Source: Podila epigama
Lineage: Eukaryota; Mortierellomycota; Mortierellomycetes; Mortierellales; Mortierellaceae
Direction: 5' to 3'
Assembly (NCBI GenBank): GCA_015679605.1
Contig: JAAAVE010000051.1
Coordinates: 8,307 to 31,503 of the forward strand
DNA: 23,197 nt
The notes beneath the pieces are model-generated. The model worked only from the letters and a program-made list of their open reading frames with translations, searched no databases and was not told the DNA's origin. Shown here one piece after another: positions 9,639 through 18,840 of this stretch; positions within the stretch are counted from its first letter, which is position 1; the number at the start of each line of letters is the position of its first letter. The translations under genes were made by a program, and so were the position numbers.

Positions 9639-10200
9639 TCCTTTGCTCCTGTAAATCATCATCCTGTGTTCCTCAAACTTTGTGCCTGCTTTTTTCCATA
9701 TTCGCATCAATTTTTCTGCTTCTCCTGTTCCTGTTCCTGCTCCTGTTCACGAGGTGGCGTGGTGGCGTGGGTGCTGTATAAACTTGTTGGGGTTGCATGC
9801 GATGCATGTCATGGCTCATCCCAACCGCTCACATCTACCTCACCCATTGCATTCTCGTCCCAGATGCAAATACAAACGTTGCCTTTGTTTCTGATGGGCG
9901 TTGTTTTTCTATACAATTGTTGTTTGTTTGTTTGTTTGTTTGTTTGTTTTGTTGTGATCGATGTTGTTTGTCGTCACAGATGCTCAAAGGTTTCAAGGTT
10001 GAGCTACTGATCATCTTTGTATTATTCTTTTTTTTCTTCTTTTTGTGTCCCTGTCACTCCCATGAGAATAAAGCATCTCTGCTGGGATGGATATTCAGGT
10101 ATCATTGGACTACATTTACCCAAGCGTAGATGCGGGGACACATTCTCACAGATGAGGCATATCACCATTGTTGCACAGAATAAAAAAAAAAAAAAAAAAA
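9639..10200 (+). other. Non-coding stretch downstream of the small ORF
   Basis: I see no recognisable protein here. It holds a CCTGTT-type repeat near 9725-9750, a (GTTT)n run near 9920-9950, T-rich tracts, and AATAAA at 10067-10072 and 10179-10184, the latter followed by a run of A. It could be the 3' UTR of a plus-strand transcript starting near 9400. Confidence 0.3.
9920..9950 (+). repeat. (GTTT)n microsatellite
   Basis: About seven tandem GTTT units follow TTGTTG, in non-coding DNA. Confidence 0.9.
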
Positions 10201-11067
10201 GAATGGGTTGGATTTATGTGATCACACTATGTAGACACTAAATCCAACTATAGCAACTTGCAATGAATGCCTATGCTGCAAAGCTCAACAGCAAACAGAA
10301 TAATAGATACACATTCGCTCTCATACCTATCAAACCAGTTCCATCAGTAGTTAACATCTTCAATGTGTGTTCAAGGGGATACTTTGAACATCACTAAAAA
10401 GAATATAAGCACCAACTCGGGCGAGAGACCATGGAATGGGAAGAATGGATAGATTCATCCTCCATGAGCGATTTACAATGTCTTTTACAAAAGAGAGCGC
10501 TGAGAAAAGGCGTAGTGTTTGTGTTTGGCTTACTCCAAGACAAAGCAAAAAAAAGAGGTGTTGTAAAAATGACAAGATGAAGCAAAGTTAGCCGTCTTGC
10601 CTGTACGATGGTCATACTGAAAAGCACAGAACTGCATGCGTAGTGCTTATGCTGTCAAATGGTGTGTTCATCTCGGATTTTACATGGGGTGTGGCATTCT
10701 GCATGCAATCCTCTCAAACTTAATCTCAAGCGAGAGTGTCGGTATCAGCTGTTTGGTGTTGGCCATTCTCTCTCTTTCTCACACACACACTCTCTCTCTC
10801 ATTGTGAGTGTGAGTTTTACGCGCCCGCGTTTGTCTACCTGAGAGCGCAGGTATTACATTTGTTTCATTGAGCACTGAAAAGTGGAGCAAGCGGCTATAC
10901 GCATTTACCGCGGGAATAATAGGACAGAGGGAATTAAGAGGCATTGGCCCAAGGGTGCAAAAAGACAAACTGTAGGGGAAAGAAGGAAAGGGGGGGCAGT
11001 GCCAGTTGCAATAAAAAGAGCCGACGCGACATGCTCCTTGCTCATAGAGACAGTGTGTCAGCAAGGA

Positions 11068-11068
11068 G

Positions 11069-11111
<43 letters not shown>
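11068..11111 (+). repeat. (GTT)n microsatellite, about 14.7 units
   Basis: A perfect trinucleotide run in non-coding DNA. It would read as poly-Val, poly-Leu or antisense poly-Asn, which produces spurious ORFs on both strands. Confidence 0.95.
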
Positions 11112-11478
11112 CATTGATATTGTCATATAAAATTGTTCTCCTGGGGGTGACACCAACAATGTCTGACAAAGACAAACAATCGAAAATACATGCGACATGT
11201 TTTTTTTGGAGTTGTAGAGCTTTAAGGACAGCTTACGTCGGAAAGGGTATATTGGGTATGGATGAATGAACGAATAGTTGAGGCAATAAAAATGAAATGG
11301 ATAGGGATGAAAGAAAAAAAAACAAAAAAAAACAAAAAGAACGCAAGTGATAACATTGACGCGTCATTTCAAAGAAAAACAAAACAACAAAAAGGTCTGC
11401 GCATGCTCTTTACTTTCTTGCCGGGAAATTGCAATGAAACTTTGGAAAAAAACAGAGGGTATATTGTGCTTGTTGATG

Positions 11479-11500
11479 ACATGTACAGTTCTGTACATGT
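11479..11500. repeat. Perfect inverted repeat, 10-bp arms, 2-bp spacer
   Basis: ACATGTACAG and CTGTACATGT are separated by TT. The arms are exact reverse complements. A related imperfect palindrome, CATGTACA-TT-TGTACGCATG, lies near 11858-11876. Both share a TGTACA core around a TT centre. They could be a dimeric protein site or a short RNA hairpin; no gene context decides. Confidence 0.7.
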
Positions 11501-12746
11501 AATGTTGCTACATGGGTCGGAACCACATTGTGATCATTATCAAGCGGACTTTCTTTTTCGACCAACGGTCAAAAGGCGATCCATCCTGTGGCGATGTCAT
11601 GATATAACATTCATTTTTTTTTTGGATACAAGGAATTTGCCACGAGGTAATATCGTGCAGAGCAACAAAGAGCCAGATGAAAAGAATATCATAAAAGAGC
11701 AAAAGGCTGGTGCGTTGCTCAAGTTCCCTCGACCAACCAGCCAATATGCACGTTGTTACTTCCATATATTGCTGTACCAACTGTACCCAACAAAATATTA
11801 TAACAATATTGCCCATTAGCACCAAAAAGTATAATGTCATACATCTATTCAGCACGGCATGTACATTTGTACGCATGAGAGCAATGACCGAGTCAAACCA
11901 AAAAACATCCGTACACAAAGAATGAAATTATTTTGTCTTTCGGCACATCTCTACAATGTAGCAATGTAGCATTGTGAATGGACATAAAGTGGCCCTGACA
12001 TGGCAATAGGAAAGAAAGAATAATCTTTTAGATATGATGATAATGTAGATGCCTGCCTGTTTCCGAGAATATGAAAAAAAGGAATAAAATAAAAATTATA
12101 GGGGGGGGGGATAAGGAAGAGGCAAAGACGGCTGTTGAAGCTCGAACCACCTCCGTGTCTCCGTGGCAAACGCAAAGTAAAATGAATGGGTGACTGAGCA
12201 TGTGTGTGAATGAACGTGTATGAGTCTTTGAGTCTTTGAGTCTTTGAGTCTCTGTGTCGTTGTGTCTAGATGCGAGTGTCGGAGAAGAGGAGAGCCACCA
12301 GGATGTAATCACTCTCGAGGGCAACAAGGCAGGGGATGCATTACCAGGCATGTAAGACGGAGACAAAAAAAAAGAGAATCTGTCCTTTACAACGGTTAGG
12401 CATAGGGTGTGTAGGAGACGTCCGTCTGTCTCCGTGGTTTGGACCCGTCTTTTCCTTTTTTTGGATGGATGGAAGAATGAATAGATGTGTGGTGTGGTTG
12501 CTATCGTGTCCATTAAAACATCTATTTTTCCATTCACCATGGTTGTGTGTCCTTTCATGTTCATGTCCATTAAAAGAAAGAAGAAAGGTTGTTCATAACA
12601 GTTCTGTATTTACACACTTTACATTTTGTCTCTCCTTTGTTTTGGCGGTGGTTGTACAAAAAGTACTTGACAGGGCTTACCATCGAGAAGAGGAGGTGTC
12701 AGTTTGTCCGAGGATGAATGAGTGTGTTAAAGTGTGTGAGTGTGCA

Positions 12747-12782
12747 TGAGTGAGTGAGTGAGTGAGTGAGTGAGTGAGTGAG
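12747..12782 (+). repeat. (TGAG)9 microsatellite
   Basis: Nine tandem TGAG units in non-coding DNA, preceded by a looser GTGTG-rich stretch. Confidence 0.95.
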
Positions 12783-13012
12783 CAATATCTGTAGGGTGCG
12801 AGACAGAATAGGGGGAAGAGTGACAGGCATTGGCATTGGCATTGGCACTGGCAGGGGGGGCACAGACAGGGGAGGAAGGAAGGAGGCACACAGCAAACAT
12901 TTTTATGCTTGTCAAATTCGATCTGAAAGATGGACAGCAAAGCACCGAAAATAAAATAAAGTAAAATACAAAAAAAGGTACAATCTTATGGTATATCATT
13001 GCATGCATGTTG

Positions 13013-13091
13013 GGCCAAGGGCCAAGGGCAAAGGGCCAAGGGAACAAGGGCAAGGGCAAGGGCCAAGGCCAAAGGTCAAGACCAAGGTCAA
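13013..13091 (+). repeat. GGCCAAGG-type minisatellite
   Basis: About 79 bp of degenerate units on the theme GGGCCAAGGGCAA, decaying rightward into GGTCAAGACCAAGGTCAAG. The units vary between 6 and 9 bp, so it is an interrupted array and not a perfect one. Confidence 0.85.
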
Positions 13092-14024
13092 GCTAGGGGA
13101 TGAAGATGGGTGGTTTCCAATCCCCTCAGTCTCAGTGTCTTCCTACTTGGGTTGGGACCATTGAGTCAGAAAAAAATAAAGAGTTGATGGTGTCTTTGGG
13201 AAGAGGATCTCTTTCTTTTTTTTTTCTTTTTTTCTTTTTGTTCAGAATAATAATCTATCTTCACCCACCATCCATAATCCACTGTCCACTACCGTCATCT
13301 CCACCATTACCAGTTTCATCATCACTCATCTACTCATACCCAGTCTTCACTAACTAACTGCAACAGTTGTGTTCTGCATCAAACGCTTTAATCCGTCTCT
13401 TGCTCACCCTTTGTGCACGTCCTAAATCTGTCCCGTCCATCCGTCATTGTCTTCCTCGGCCATTTGATAAAAAAAAAACAAAAAACAAAACGCAATTCGA
13501 ACAATCGACTTGACTTTGCCCGTTGTGTGTCTCTCGCTCGGGGTCACACCCTTCTTTCTTCCCTCGTACAAAACTCTTTTTCACGTTCATTTCTTTCTTT
13601 CATTTTTTTCTTTTTTTTCTCTTTGTTCCTTTTCTATTAGTATCACCATCACCTACCCCATCTTAATATTCTAAACCACCTAATTGTACCTTAATTTTTT
13701 ATTTCAACCACCAAACCAAACCAAACCAAAAACACACACGCTCATTCAACACTCATTCACTCATTCCTTTTGTTCTCATTCCACCCTCTCATTCATTCAC
13801 AACACACACCCACCATATTATATAAAACCACACAAAACATAACCACTCCCTCACTTACCCACTTGCTCGTTCCATCCTTACCCACCTTTCAAGACACCAA
13901 AGGCGAATTCAATTTGTATTTGAAGTGAAGACCATCGTCTTCAACTCCCTTCCTTCTCTTGCACCGACACACTCACACACATACACACACACTCTCACTC
14001 ACTCACACACATACATATATCATC
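13092..14024 (+). promoter_or_regulatory. Intergenic DNA and promoter/leader of the RhoGAP-like gene
   Basis: No gene is recognised here. A T-rich stretch lies at 13209-13240 and another near 13580-13635. From about 13700 the strand is rich in C, A and T (CCAAA repeats, ACACAC, CATTCACTC). TATAAAA lies at 13821-13827, about 200 bp before the start codon, and is a plausible TATA box. An in-frame TGA at 13926-13928 shows that the ATG at 14025 is the first usable one in its frame, unless the leader is spliced. Confidence 0.5.
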
Positions 14025-17000
14025 ATGAACAAGGGACTACCACAACCACCCAGGTAACACATCATCCTCCCTCATGCACCCATCAATGTTGCCAGATGTG
14101 TAATCTTACAATGTTCAACACGTCAAGAGAGAACGTATGCGGCGGGGATGGGAAATGGGGACCAGGAAAATGACGCCAATAATGCCACTGATTAAAAAGC
14201 TTATCTGAAAAAAGGTGTGGGTGGGGAAAATAAAATAAACCATTCAATTCAGACGGATTGACTGATTAGAGCAATGGATGAATGGATGGGGCTCGGTCAG
14301 ACAGAGCAACAAAAACTAATCGACGTGAGAGTGGAGATGGTGCACCGGTCCATCTCAACCCCCCTCTCGCCGTCATTTTCTCGCTCCCAATCGGCCATCG
14401 GGGGACGGACCCCTCTCTCTATTGTATTACCTCCGCAGCCTTCAATTCCGACTTGTCCAACAGTCCAATCTGACCGTTGCCCATTCGCACAAAGCCCTCG
14501 TGAGAGCTGCTCTTTTTCTTTCATACTTTACTTGTTTATCCAAACTAACAAAAAAATCAATTGACTTTTTATTCTCTTACCTCATGGCAAACAAACAGGG
14601 TCCCCAGGCCTGAAGTGGATATGCCCGTCGACCTCATGCCCATCGCCTTTAGCCATCGTGTCATCATGAGCTGTGTCGAAGAGATCAAGCTCAGAGGTAC
14701 AGTAATTGTATACAAGTTTATGTGCATGTGAATGCACTTTACAACACAAAAACACATCTCCCGCGATGCATTTGTGAATGTTTTTTTTGCATTGCATTGC
14801 ATCGCCCCGTCCCTTCCCTTTTCCCTTGCACCCTAGCAAAGTATAGTGCCTACCATGCACGTCCTTTTTGTTTTGGGCTACTCAACGACGAATGTGGGAA
14901 GGAATGGAAAGGGTCACAGACATAGACAGACCCTGGGACATCCATCTTGCATCTTGACTACACGTGCGTCTTTTCACAACACACACACACACATACACAC
15001 ACAAAAAAAAGATCAAACGACGGACATGGACGCACAAAGAGGAGCAATATGGCAATCGAATCCTACAAATTTGCAACAAACCAACATGGCATCATTTAAT
15101 ATCGCTCACATCCCATCCATCCCATCCCATCCATGGCACCATCCTTCTATCCATCCCACCCCATCCCATCCATCCATCCCATCCAACCGTTCCTGTGTAT
15201 CCATCACTCTGCTCTGAGATAGAAAATTTTGCTGTTAAACTATAGCTAATACGACATACAAACATGCATGTAAACTCTCTTTTTCCACATAGGGTTAAGG
15301 CATCCACAACTCTTCCGTAATGCTTTCCATCAGCCTTCGGTCGAGGCCTCGCTCTCCATGCTTGCCAACCCGCGCAAACAACATCTCTTCTCAGTCAAGA
15401 TGATGCGCATTGATACCGTCGCCGGTCTCTTGACCACAGCCCTCTCTCGGACATATCCTCCACTCATCCCACTCCACATCCAGGAGATGTTTCACAATCC
15501 CAACGGTAAAGAAGAATGCACCTTGTTCATTGTTCATCTGCTTCATTGCAATCCGCACATCCCCCCCTTTTTCTACCACATTCTACCTCCCCCCTTCTCT
15601 AACTTTTGATAAAAACCACATTGTCTATTCCTCTTTAGGATGCTTCTTTTTCGAACTGTTGGGGATGTTGCCGGAACTCAATCGCTATCTGTTTGTCGAG
15701 ATCCTGGACATGTGTTGCGCCTTGGTCGACAACCAGCGCTACAACCAGATCAGTCACAGTAAATTGGCCGTCTTTCCGGGGAGCTGCTGTTTCGGCCTAA
15801 ACGAGTACATGCCCAATTGGGATACGCGCTATCTGATGAGCGCAGATCTCAAACGATTCTCCTCCGCTTTCTATCACGCCATCTACGCCTACCGCGAAGA
15901 ACGCGATCTCACCGAAGAGCAGCTACAACAAAAGCTAGAAACACGGCGACGTGTCCTTGAAGAGAGGCGGATAGACGCCCTCGAGCGAGAACACGGCTTT
16001 CAAGGTGCCCGGGCCATTCTTCGGATGGAGGCCCGCATCGCACAAGGGTTGCCAGCCGAATCACCCAACAGCAAGATGAAGGAAATCTCGCTTTATGCAG
16101 ACCGCCGTGAAAAGGTCGTCGCCGATGATGCCATCTCCATACTTAATATTGAGCTGGACAATGGAAACGAAGAAACCATGGCGGTACCTGATCTTGATGC
16201 TGTTCAAGAAGAGGATGAAGAAGAGGAAGAGGAGGAAGAAGAAGAGGAGGAAGAAAGCGTGCAGCTGGTCATCTCTGACTTGAGAAGGAGCAAGTCTGTT
16301 GCATCCTTGGGTTCATCGCGGTACGAGAACCAAGATCGACCATCCACAGCCCTCGGATCTTCCAGCACCTCTAACCTCACTTCACCCGCGCTCTCCTACA
16401 CCAACTCGACACGACCCTCATCACCACTCTCTCGCTCAAATACGATTGGCCGCTATGGTTCGATCTCTTTGCGACTTCATCCAGTGTCTCCTGGCGACAT
16501 CTTTGGCATCAGTCAACGTGCTGTTGAGAGAAAGGAACTCCAGGCTTTCATGGCTGTCAGTGGTACCATCAAGACACGCAAGTCGGTCAGCAGCAAGAAG
16601 AGAATGATGCATCATCGTCGACTCAACAAGATGCGCACTCTCCTTGGTCGCACTATCAGGCGTGATGCCGTCAACCCAAAGATGATCCCAAGTGTGCAGC
16701 GGCCACACCACCAGCAGCAGGTCCAAGGAACACAATCGTATTCTGGAGAGTCCCTCTCAGCGTGTATTCGCCGTGCACGTGCCAAAGTCCTTCGCAAGGA
16801 GCTGGAGCCCTACCTGTCACGAGGCCTCACCTTTGAAGAAGCGATGGATGCTAGAGATGCCGACTTGCGTAAGCAGAAGAGACGAGAAAGACGGGCCCAG
16901 AAGGCAGCTTTGGTCAAAGAGAATGCTGAACGAGACGCTGCTGCTGCTGCCACTGCTGCAGCAGCGGTCGCAGCTCATAAGGCTTCATCAGATTCAAGTC

Positions 17001-18172
17001 AGAACGAATTGACTCTGGAAGAAACTGAAATCTTGGAGGCATTTGACTATCTGGCGGATGATGAATTTGAAGAGTTTATGACCTTGGCTGGACTCACATC
17101 AAAGGACGTAGATGCGATTCGATCCAAGGCTGCAGCCTTGTCACTGGCCAAGGTGACGAATGATATCCGTCTCATCCCAGTGCCTTCTCAGCCAGAGCAA
17201 GAAGCGAACGAAGTTCTTTTGGAAGAGCAAGAAGAGCTCTCTCACCTACAAGAGAAACGCATGTCACGCCTACAAGAGAAACGTTTGTCAAGTGCACATT
17301 ATCCATCACATCCTCAGCATGAACATCATCAGCTTCTTCAGCATCATGACGACCAGGACTCGGATTACGAGTCTTGTGTCTCGCATGAGTACAGTCATGA
17401 AGAAGGTGATTCGACCGACATTTCCGAGTTTAGTAACAAGGAGAACCGCCACAGTGCTCGTGTTTCTGGCGAGAGAACAAAGGAGAGCCGACCTTTCCAT
17501 ATTCCACACATGACATCGATGGACATGCTCTTTAAGCACGCCAATGATGTGAATGATGCCAACTTGCGCCTGTACCCGACCCGGCCCTCAAGTCCCGCTC
17601 TGTCTGACTATGGTTCAGAGATTAGTCATGGTGGTCTCTTGTCCCGCGCTGCGTCTGTGATGGCCGTCCGATTCAAAGATGAGGTCGAGGTCGAGGTTGA
17701 GACTGAGGAGGAAAAGGTTGAAGAGAGTGATGATGAGGACGAGTGCTATGAGCATGAAGAGGAACAAGTACATGTGATTGTTCTCCCTCCGACAGCCGCC
17801 AAGGTGGCCAAGGCAGCTGGATTTTTGGGGGATGTGGTTGCTGAAGAGCAAGGGCGGGTGATGCTTGATGTACCTCAACAGCAGGTCAACAACTTTCAGC
17901 ACCGGCGACAATCTCTTCAAGATCAACAACAACAACATCAACAGCAACAGCAGCAGCAGCCTGTGAACCAATATTCATTCGAAAGTGTAGTGTTTGAGGT
18001 GCAGGACAGTTTTGTGATTGATGAAGATCAACAACAAGAAGAAGAAGATGAAGAGGCTGCAGAGCTGCGCGAGTTACTCGCATCGATGACAGAGACTGAA
18101 CGTGCCGAGTTTCTGAGATTGTCCAGCTCAGAGACGACCATGCCAGGCGAGTCCCTTGGCGTTGTCGCATAA
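14025..18172 (+). CDS. RhoGAP-like domain protein with long coiled-coil/disordered C-terminus
   Basis: Exons are 14025-14053, 14599-14696, 15293-15505 and 15639-18172, giving 957 aa. Introns are 545, 596 and 133 nt, with donors GTAACA, GTACAG and GTAAAG. Residues about 17-200 resemble a RhoGAP fold, which speeds GTP hydrolysis by Rho/Cdc42-type GTPases. GLRHPQLFRNA (43-53) matches the GLxxxGIFR arginine-finger element, with R51 as candidate finger. LPELNRYLFVEIL (124-136) and NQISHSKLAVFPG (149-161) match the later N..M....LA.VF.P block. A helical, charged segment follows (about 180-265), then a Glu run (about 303-320), Ser-rich and basic regions, an Ala-rich coiled coil, twin LQEKR motifs and poly-Gln. 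The fungal Msb1/Mug8 group is one possible relation; I could not test it. A role in polarity or cell-wall signalling is inference. The gene structure is well supported, since all junctions join in frame inside the domain. Confidence 0.8.
14697..15292 (+). other. Long intron 2 of the RhoGAP-like gene
   Basis: A 596-nt intron with donor AGAG|GTACAG and acceptor CATAG|GGTTAAGG. It splits the Gly codon of the arginine-finger element (KLRG|LRHPQLFR). It contains a CA run (about 14982-15002) and a CATCC/CATCCC array (about 15108-15185). I see no coding exon inside. Confidence 0.8.
15108..15185 (+). repeat. CATCC/CATCCC minisatellite inside an intron
   Basis: Irregular tandem CATCC, CATCCC and CCATC units occupy the right part of intron 2 of the RhoGAP-like gene. 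Confidence 0.85.
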
Positions 18173-18840
18173 TGAGTTTTTTTTTTTTTTATTGTATTTT
18201 AATATATATTTTATATTATATAGTACACCTAATGACCCCTTCCACATTCACACATCTACATCGATAATCAAAAGTTCAAAAAAGTACAAAGACAACAACA
18301 TACCAAATAATAATACTAGTCCTGAATAAAAAAAAAAAGAACCAAACAAAAAAAACAAAAGCATAAATAAGCGAAAACGCGTCAAGCCAAAAACAAACAG
18401 AGTCTAGGGTATCTTAAGGGGTGACCATTTTGATGGTATGACGTATGCTCAGTCAGCCAGTCAGCCAGTCGCGAAATTGGAGAGGAAGGAATCGGGGTGA
18501 TGGCTTTTCTGTGCAACATCGAGTGAGAGAGACGAGAGAGACGAGAGAGACGTGTCTGCTCTTCTCTCCCCACACCCCCCCCCCCCCAAAAAAAAGCAAT
18601 TTCAAGTATTTCCAATTCCTTCACCTTCTTCACCTTCCACCATTCAACTCTCATTCTCACTCTCACTCTCGCTCTCACGCTCACGCTCACGCTCTCACTC
18701 ACGTTTTACTCTCACGCTCACGCACTCACCGTTATAGACTCTTTTTTAGGAGGTGTCACCTACTTTCCTACTATATTTCATTATCTTTTGTGCACCACCT
18801 CCTCTTCTCCACTCCATCCAATTACTAAGCACTTTCTCTC
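18173..18840 (+). promoter_or_regulatory. Intergenic region: 3' end of the RhoGAP-like gene and promoter of the Lon gene
   Basis: After the stop codon come T- and AT-rich runs. AATAAA at 18325-18330, followed by A12, is a candidate poly(A) signal. The Lon side holds GAGAGAC repeats (about 18523-18552), C13 then A8 (18575-18595), and a CTCTCA/CGCTCA pyrimidine array (about 18648-18725). An 11-bp palindrome, AGGTGTCACCT, lies at 18751-18761. CCCCT at 18236 and AGGGG at 18417 match the yeast stress-response core but are too short to mean much. I saw no clear heat-shock element, although Lon genes are often heat-induced. Confidence 0.45.

Larger units (their letters stand above)
10201..13012. other. 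Gene-poor intergenic region
   Basis: I find no protein, tRNA or rRNA I can support in this 2.8 kb. It holds homopolymer and simple-sequence runs, a G10 tract (12101-12110), a repeat of GAGTCTTT (about 12219-12250), a GCATTG repeat (about 12826-12850) and small palindromes. The longest non-repetitive plus-strand reading is 11262-11819 (185 codons). It starts in a Lys-rich A tract, overlaps an equally long antisense reading and resembles nothing I know, so it is not called a gene. Confidence 0.5.

Noticed and set aside
10726-11175. Minus-strand 149-codon ORF with poly-Asn
   Set aside because: It owes its length to the (GTT)n microsatellite and to GAGAGA/CACACA repeats; no domain is visible.
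12131-12200. Possible minus-strand tRNA, from GGTTCGAGC resembling a B box
   Set aside because: No A box, no matching acceptor or anticodon stem around it.
12028-12570. Minus-strand 180-codon ORF and the overlapping plus-strand 12336-12749 ORF
   Set aside because: Both are mixed low-complexity readings across repeats, with no recognisable family and no splice or promoter context.
12720-12782. CRISPR-like regular repetition
   Set aside because: It is a simple TGAG microsatellite with no spacers; CRISPR arrays are not expected in a fungal nuclear genome.
18438-18828. Plus-strand ORFs in the Lon promoter reading Ser/His/Arg repeats
   Set aside because: Translations of CTCTCA/CGCTCA arrays, and the Lon frame has a stop at 18826, so this is not a longer Lon N-terminus.
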